Assembly: GCF_016464375.1 (NCBI RefSeq) | Contig: NZ_JADDIU010000033.1 | Location: forward strand, 1 to 52,622 | Source: Bacillus renqingensis | GTDB lineage: Bacteria > Bacillota > Bacilli > Bacillales > Cytobacillaceae | Direction: 5' to 3' | DNA: 52,622 nt | In this document: piece by piece, positions 48,509 to 52,622 of the stretch | Numbering within the stretch: the first letter of the stretch is position 1 | Layout of the letters: every line of letters begins with the position of its first letter | Notes under the pieces: model-generated | The model's input: the letters and a program-made list of their open reading frames with translations, nothing else | Told to the model about the DNA's origin: nothing | The model's database searches: none | Made by a program: the position numbers and the translations under genes

Positions 48509-49774
48509 TCAGGCCTTAGCAAATAATGCGGCATTACTCCCTGCCAGCCTGCCGGTGACGAGTGCTGAAGTAATATTATAACCGCCGGTGTAACCATGAA
48601 TATCAAGGATTTCACCGCAAAAATATAACCCGTTCATTAATTTCGAGCCCATTGTTTTCGGATTAATTTCTTTCACGGACACCCCACCGCCAGTTACAAA
48701 TGCCTTTTCAAGCGACAACGTACCATTGACCTTAAATCGAAACTGCTTACAACTTTTGGTGAAACTAAAGATTTTTTCGTTAGAAATGGTGCCTCCTTGT
48801 GCCGAAGGATCAATCTGATTCTGTTCTAATAGAAAGAGCAGATAGCGCTCTGGCAGCAGCCCTTTTAATGTATTTTTGATGCTTTTTTTCGGTTCCCTTT
48901 TTACAAGCTTGATGATCTCCCGGTATAACTCTTCTTCTTTTTGATTCGGCAGGGCATCAAGGCACATTGTAACCTCAGAGAGATTCCATTTTTTCATCGC
49001 TTTTACAACAAACTGACTACACCGTAAAACAGCCGGACCACTGATGCCAAAATGAGTAAAGATCATATCCATCCGATGGCTAATCAAAGGTTTCCCTTTT
49101 GGATTTAACACGCTTAATTCAATGTCTCGTAAGGATAAACCTTGCAGCGTTTTGTTTTGAATAAACGGCTCGGCAGATGTGACCGGCACCTCGGTTGGAA
49201 ATAAATCGGTAATCGTATGTCCGGCTTTTTCCGCCCAGGCATAGCCATCCCCGGTCGAGCCTGTATGGGGCACGGATTTACCGCCGACGGCAATGACAAC
49301 CGATTGGGCAGCGATTTTTTGTCCATCCTTTAGAATAACCGCAGCGACATGATTATCTATATAAATCATATCGGCAACCGGGCTATTTTTAAATACCTTC
49401 ACATTTAGTTTTTCCAATTGCTGTAACAATGCCTCGACAACCGATTGGGCCTTGTTGGAAACAGGAAACATCCGACCGTGATCTTCTTCCTTTAAGGCAA
49501 TCCCCAGTCCTTCAAAAAACTTAATAATATCTTCATTATTAAAAATCGAAAACGCACTATATAAAAACTTTCCGTTTCCCGGGATATGTTTAATTATTTC
49601 CTCAACAGGGAGCCGGTTCGTGACATTGCAGCGTCCGCCGCCGGAAATTGCCAGCTTTCTGCCAAGTTTGTCTCCTTTATCAATTAGCAATACCTTTGCG
49701 CCTTTTTCACCAGCCGCGATGGCTGCCATTAACCCTGATGGACCGCCACCAATCACAACTACATCAAATTTCAT
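48509..49774 (-). CDS. ytfP: HI0933-family flavoprotein YtfP
   Basis: 421-aa FAD-dependent oxidoreductase of the BaiN/HI0933 family. The dinucleotide motif [14 protein letters not shown] is at residues 4-17, [16 protein letters not shown] is the family signature, and the C-terminus has [20 protein letters not shown] and [12 protein letters not shown]. The start at 49774 (GGTGAAACT upstream) puts the FAD motif at the N-terminus; the longer open frame to 49870 adds residues unlike the family. Physiological reaction unknown. Confidence 0.88.
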   Translation of the reverse strand: MKFDVVVIGGGPSGLMAAIAAGEKGAKVLLIDKGDKLGRKLAISGGGRCNVTNRLPVEEIIKHIPGNGKFLYSAFSIFNNEDIIKFFEGLGIALKEEDHGRMFPVSNKAQSVVEALLQQLEKLNVKVFKNSPVADMIYIDNHVAAVILKDGQKIAAQSVVIAVGGKSVPHTGSTGDGYAWAEKAGHTITDLFPTEVPVTSAEPFIQNKTLQGLSLRDIELSVLNPKGKPLISHRMDMIFTHFGISGPAVLRCSQFVVKAMKKWNLSEVTMCLDALPNQKEEELYREIIKLVKREPKKSIKNTLKGLLPERYLLFLLEQNQIDPSAQGGTISNEKIFSFTKSCKQFRFKVNGTLSLEKAFVTGGGVSVKEINPKTMGSKLMNGLYFCGEILDIHGYTGGYNITSALVTGRLAGSNAALFAKA

Positions 49775-49961
49775 AGTTTCACCAACTTTAACAAGATTCA
49801 TTTCATTATAAACACATTTAGTAAAATTAAACGAATTTCTTAAAAATAACTTGGTTGTGAGTAGCATCACGGGAGAAGAAGTTGTAAACTACTAGTAGTG
49901 TGCAAAAAAAGTCGAATGGATTATTTTTACACACGTATTTCTTCAGTCAGGAAGGGATTCT

Positions 49962-51590
49962 ATGCAGTCTAAGCTTTTAAGAGGAACGTTTATATTAACA
50001 GTAGGAACAATCCTTTCGAAAATTCTCGGTTTAATTTATGTCATTCCATTCTTCCAAATCGTCGGTCGGGAAGGAACCGTCCTATACCAGTTTTCCTATG
50101 TTCCTTATCAGATTTTTATCAGTATTGCAACAGCCGGTGTCCCACTTGCTGTTTCCAAGTTTATTTCTAAATATAATGCTCTTGAAGAATATGCAGTTGG
50201 GAGAAAACTGTTTAAATCTGGATTAATCATTATGCTCTCAACGGGAATTTTGTCCTTTTTAGTTATGTATTTTGCTGCCCCCACCTTCGCAGAAATGAGT
50301 ATCAGCGGCAAAAAGGCCAATTTAGAAAATGTCACCATTGTAATGCGAGCTGTCAGTTTTGCACTCATTGTCGTTCCATTTATGAGTCTTATTAGAGGAT
50401 ATTTTCAAGGTCATCAATCAATGGGCCCTTCAGCTCTTTCGCAGGTCGTTGAACAAATAGTTAGAATCGCTTTTACGCTCTTAGGGGCTTTTTTCGTGTT
50501 GAAAGTTTTACATGGAAAAATTGTCACGGCTGTCAGTGTGGCGACGTTTGCTGCATTTATTGGAGCGGTTGGCGGACTGCTTGTGTTATTTAGGTATTGG
50601 TATAAAAGAAAGCCCTATTTAGACGAGCTTCTTGAACATGATAAAGGTACAGTCCACATTTCTCTCAAAGGGATCTATAAAGAAATCATTATGTATTCTT
50701 TTCCATTTGTCTTAGTCGGAATCGCCAATCCATTATTTCAAGCGATTGACCAATTCACCTTTAGTAAAGCAATGGTGCAAATTGGAATCAATGAGAAAAT
50801 GGCGGAATCGTTTTTTTCTATTTTAAACTTTGAATCACATAAGATTGTCATTATCCCCGTATCACTGGCAACAGCCTTCTCGTTAACGCTTGTGCCAAGT
50901 ATCACAAAGGCTTTTGTCGAGGGTGACAGACGAAGCATGAATCATCAGTTAAATCAATCGTTTCAGGTTCTGTTATTTTTAACCTTGCCGGCAGCAATCG
51001 GCTTGTCATTATTGGCTGAACCGGTTTATACAGCATTTTACCAGCATGATCCCATTGGCACGGAAGTATTAAGAGCCTATGCACCTGTAGCGATTCTGTT
51101 TTCCTTATATTCGGTAACAGCCGCCATTTTGCAGGGAATCAATGAACAGCGATTTACGGTTTTAAGTCTGCTTGTTGGCCTCTTGGTTAAATTATCATTA
51201 AATATCCCGCTAATTAAGATGATGGAAACGAGAGGGGCCGTTTTAGCGACCACATTAGGATATATGGCGGCCATCATCATTAACATTGTTGTAATTAAAG
51301 TATTTTCCCGCTACTCTTTCCGTTTTGTCTGGAGAAGAGGTTTGTTGATTGCCATTTTTGCAGGATTGATGTGGGTCGGAACGGAAGTTGTTTATCGGAT
51401 TTCACTGCTATTTCTCTCTCCTGAATCAAAAATACAATCGGTTATCATTATTCTCATAAGTGCTGTTGTTGGTGCTGGGATTTACTTTTATCTGGGCGTA
51501 AAGTCGGGTCTTGCAAGCCGCTTATTTGGCACCAGATTAGATAGTTTCATGAAAAAATTACCTGGAAGGAGGCGGACCTTTGAGAATTGA
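49962..51590 (+). CDS. ytgP: Lipid II flippase, MurJ/YtgP type
   Basis: 542-aa polytopic membrane protein of the MOP (polysaccharide biosynthesis) superfamily with about 14 TM helices. It begins LLRGTFILTVGTILSKILGLIYVIPF, close to B. subtilis YtgP, the MurJ-type flippase for the peptidoglycan precursor lipid II (partly redundant with Amj). AGGAAGGGA lies ahead of the ATG. The 3' end overlaps the pseudouridine synthase start by 11 nt. Confidence 0.9.
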   Translation: MQSKLLRGTFILTVGTILSKILGLIYVIPFFQIVGREGTVLYQFSYVPYQIFISIATAGVPLAVSKFISKYNALEEYAVGRKLFKSGLIIMLSTGILSFLVMYFAAPTFAEMSISGKKANLENVTIVMRAVSFALIVVPFMSLIRGYFQGHQSMGPSALSQVVEQIVRIAFTLLGAFFVLKVLHGKIVTAVSVATFAAFIGAVGGLLVLFRYWYKRKPYLDELLEHDKGTVHISLKGIYKEIIMYSFPFVLVGIANPLFQAIDQFTFSKAMVQIGINEKMAESFFSILNFESHKIVIIPVSLATAFSLTLVPSITKAFVEGDRRSMNHQLNQSFQVLLFLTLPAAIGLSLLAEPVYTAFYQHDPIGTEVLRAYAPVAILFSLYSVTAAILQGINEQRFTVLSLLVGLLVKLSLNIPLIKMMETRGAVLATTLGYMAAIIINIVVIKVFSRYSFRFVWRRGLLIAIFAGLMWVGTEVVYRISLLFLSPESKIQSVIIILISAVVGAGIYFYLGVKSGLASRLFGTRLDSFMKKLPGRRRTFEN

Positions 51591-52299
51591 TAAGATGCTG
51601 GCTAATCTTGGCTACGGCAGCCGAAAGGAAGTCAAGCAGCTGCTGAAAAGCGGTGCTGTTATGATCGATGATGTGGTGGTTAGGGATGCGAAACAGCATG
51701 TTAACCCAGAAACACAAACTGTTACGTTAAACGGTGAAGTGATTGAATACAAAGAATGGATCTATTTGATGATGAACAAGCCTTCAGGGGTGGTATCGGC
51801 GACAGAGGATAGTGTCGATGAAACAGTGATTGATTTACTGGAGTTAGAGGATCAGGTCTATGAGCCGTTTCCAGTTGGCAGGCTTGATAAAGATACCGAG
51901 GGACTGCTGTTGATTACCAATGACGGCCAGTTGGCTCATCGGCTGTTATCACCAAAAAAACATGTCCCGAAGACCTATTTTGCAGTAATCGATCAGGAAG
52001 TTACCGAAGCGGATGTTGAAGCCTTTGCTCAAGGTGTTGTATTAGACGACGGTTACCGAACCAAACCTGGCGAACTGAAAATCTTAAAATCGGGGATTCG
52101 CTCGGATATTAAACTAACCATTACAGAAGGAAAGTTTCATCAGGTAAAACGAATGTTTGCGGCCGTTGGAAAAAGGGTTGTCTACTTGCAAAGGATTTCG
52201 ATGGGACCGCTTGAATTGGATGAAACACTTGAGCCTGGGGAATATCGGGAATTGACGGATGAGGAAGTTGAGAAATTGAAAAATTATCAGGTGAAATAA
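51580..52299 (+). CDS. ytzG: Pseudouridine synthase, RsuA/RluB family (YtzG)
   Basis: 239 aa: N-terminal S4 RNA-binding domain (about 1-60, RIDKMLANLGYGSRKEVKQL) followed by the RsuA-type catalytic domain with Asp103 in the motif GRLDKDTEGLL. Likely modifies 16S rRNA U516, by analogy with RsuA. TTG 51580 lies behind GGAAGGAGG inside the end of ytgP, so the two are coupled. Its TAA abuts repeat copy B. Confidence 0.9.
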   Translation: MRIDKMLANLGYGSRKEVKQLLKSGAVMIDDVVVRDAKQHVNPETQTVTLNGEVIEYKEWIYLMMNKPSGVVSATEDSVDETVIDLLELEDQVYEPFPVGRLDKDTEGLLLITNDGQLAHRLLSPKKHVPKTYFAVIDQEVTEADVEAFAQGVVLDDGYRTKPGELKILKSGIRSDIKLTITEGKFHQVKRMFAAVGKRVVYLQRISMGPLELDETLEPGEYRELTDEEVEKLKNYQVK

Positions 52300-52516
52300 G
52301 AAAAGCGCAAGCGCCCTGCCCAGCGGCGTATGGCCTCCTCGAAAAAGCTATCGCTTTTCCTTCGTGCGATGCTGTTGCTACCGAAGCCTTCCTTGTGGAG
52401 TGCTCCAACTGAGATAAAGGAAACACGGTGAGCGCAAGCGAACCGATGTTGACTTATCGTAGGGCGGAGCACGAAGGACACTAGCCGCTAGGGCGCTTGA
52501 GCTAGACAATTCTCAA
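52300..52516 (+). repeat. Dispersed repeat element, copy B (217 bp)
   Basis: Begins GAAAAGCGCAAGCGCCCT directly after the TAA of ytzG and ends AGACAATTCTCAA. Its ends match copy A (28685-28813) in the same orientation relative to the upstream gene. AAGCGCCCT near the left end is complementary to AGGGCGCTT near the right end, so the transcript can fold on itself. No transposase or credible ORF. Confidence 0.85.
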
Positions 52517-52622
52517 GGTAGAAAAATTTCTTTTTTCTTATCTTTTGAAAAAGCAGCCGTGAGAATTCAGGCTGCTTTTTATTATTCGGCGTGCCCAGCA
52601 AGCCGTTAATTGCTAATTGGTG
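52517..52622 (+). other. Tail of the window with an intrinsic terminator
   Basis: AAAAAGCAGCC/GGCTGCTTTTT (52548-52558 with 52570-52580), 11-bp stem, 11-nt loop. It has T runs in both directions and probably ends the ytgP-ytzG transcript or a convergent neighbour beyond the window. Nothing else is seen. Confidence 0.75.

Noticed and set aside
49775..49870. N-terminal extension of the YtfP flavoprotein
   Set aside because: It would place 32 non-conserved residues ahead of the FAD-binding motif, which in this family is at the very N-terminus.

Overview
This window comes from a low-GC, spore-forming Bacillaceae chromosome. The gene order closely follows the Bacillus subtilis yt* region: glgBCDAP, menFD-ytxM(menH)-menBEC, ytiB/ytjA, ytkD, ytlACD, ytmA/ytmB, pckA, metK, asnB, ytpA/ytpB, ytqB/ytqA, ytzC, yttB, leuS, ytwF, ytfP, ytgP, ytzG. 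The regulatory devices fit the same group: an S-box riboswitch, a leucine T-box, a cre site, a CcpN-like box, Zur boxes and an Fnr box. Departures from B. subtilis, chiefly an nrfHA nitrite-to-ammonium module and two kinds of dispersed repeat, suggest a soil Neobacillus-like species. The genus is an inference.

Layout. 1-170: the end of a tRNA cluster (Ser, Glu) and a terminator. 428-6037: a YesM/YesN-type two-component system followed by a carbohydrate ABC importer (lipoprotein plus two permeases, no ATPase and no glycosidase), with a cre site in front of the binding protein. 6411-14381: a complete glycogen operon. 14411-23086: menaquinone genes, with menA on the minus strand divergent from menF-D-H-B-E-C. 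23122-27046: small genes around a Zur-type control region (an orphan zinc-binding lipoprotein facing a beta-carbonic anhydrase), YidD, several small conserved proteins and a Nudix hydrolase. 27069-29827: an SsuABC/ThiXYZ-like importer. 29929-36510: ytmA, ytmB, pckA, metK under SAM control, and asnB. 36755-40919: a lysophospholipase-like hydrolase, a C35 terpene synthase, a tRNA methyltransferase/radical SAM pair, and two small hydrophilic proteins. 41282-43247: nrfHA behind an Fnr-type palindrome. 43620-52299: an MFS transporter, T-box-controlled leuS, a rhodanese, Cse60, a flavoprotein, the MurJ-type flippase YtgP and a pseudouridine synthase. The window ends in a repeat element and a terminator.

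Functional themes. Carbon storage (glg), gluconeogenesis (pckA) and sugar import (cre-controlled ABC) sit with menaquinone synthesis. Menaquinone also supplies electrons to NrfH/NrfA when nitrite is the acceptor. Methionine/SAM, asparagine and leucyl-tRNA genes carry their own RNA or protein control elements.

I saw no phage, transposase, CRISPR array or defence system. The less ordinary signals are two short leader ORFs of 18 codons whose stops overlap candidate starts in the sugar-uptake locus, a 21-bp tandem repeat resembling DnaA boxes, two dispersed repeats lying exactly against stop codons, a palindrome family that appears to supply the last codons of yttB, and a structured ~200-nt segment between the leuS T-box terminator and leuS.
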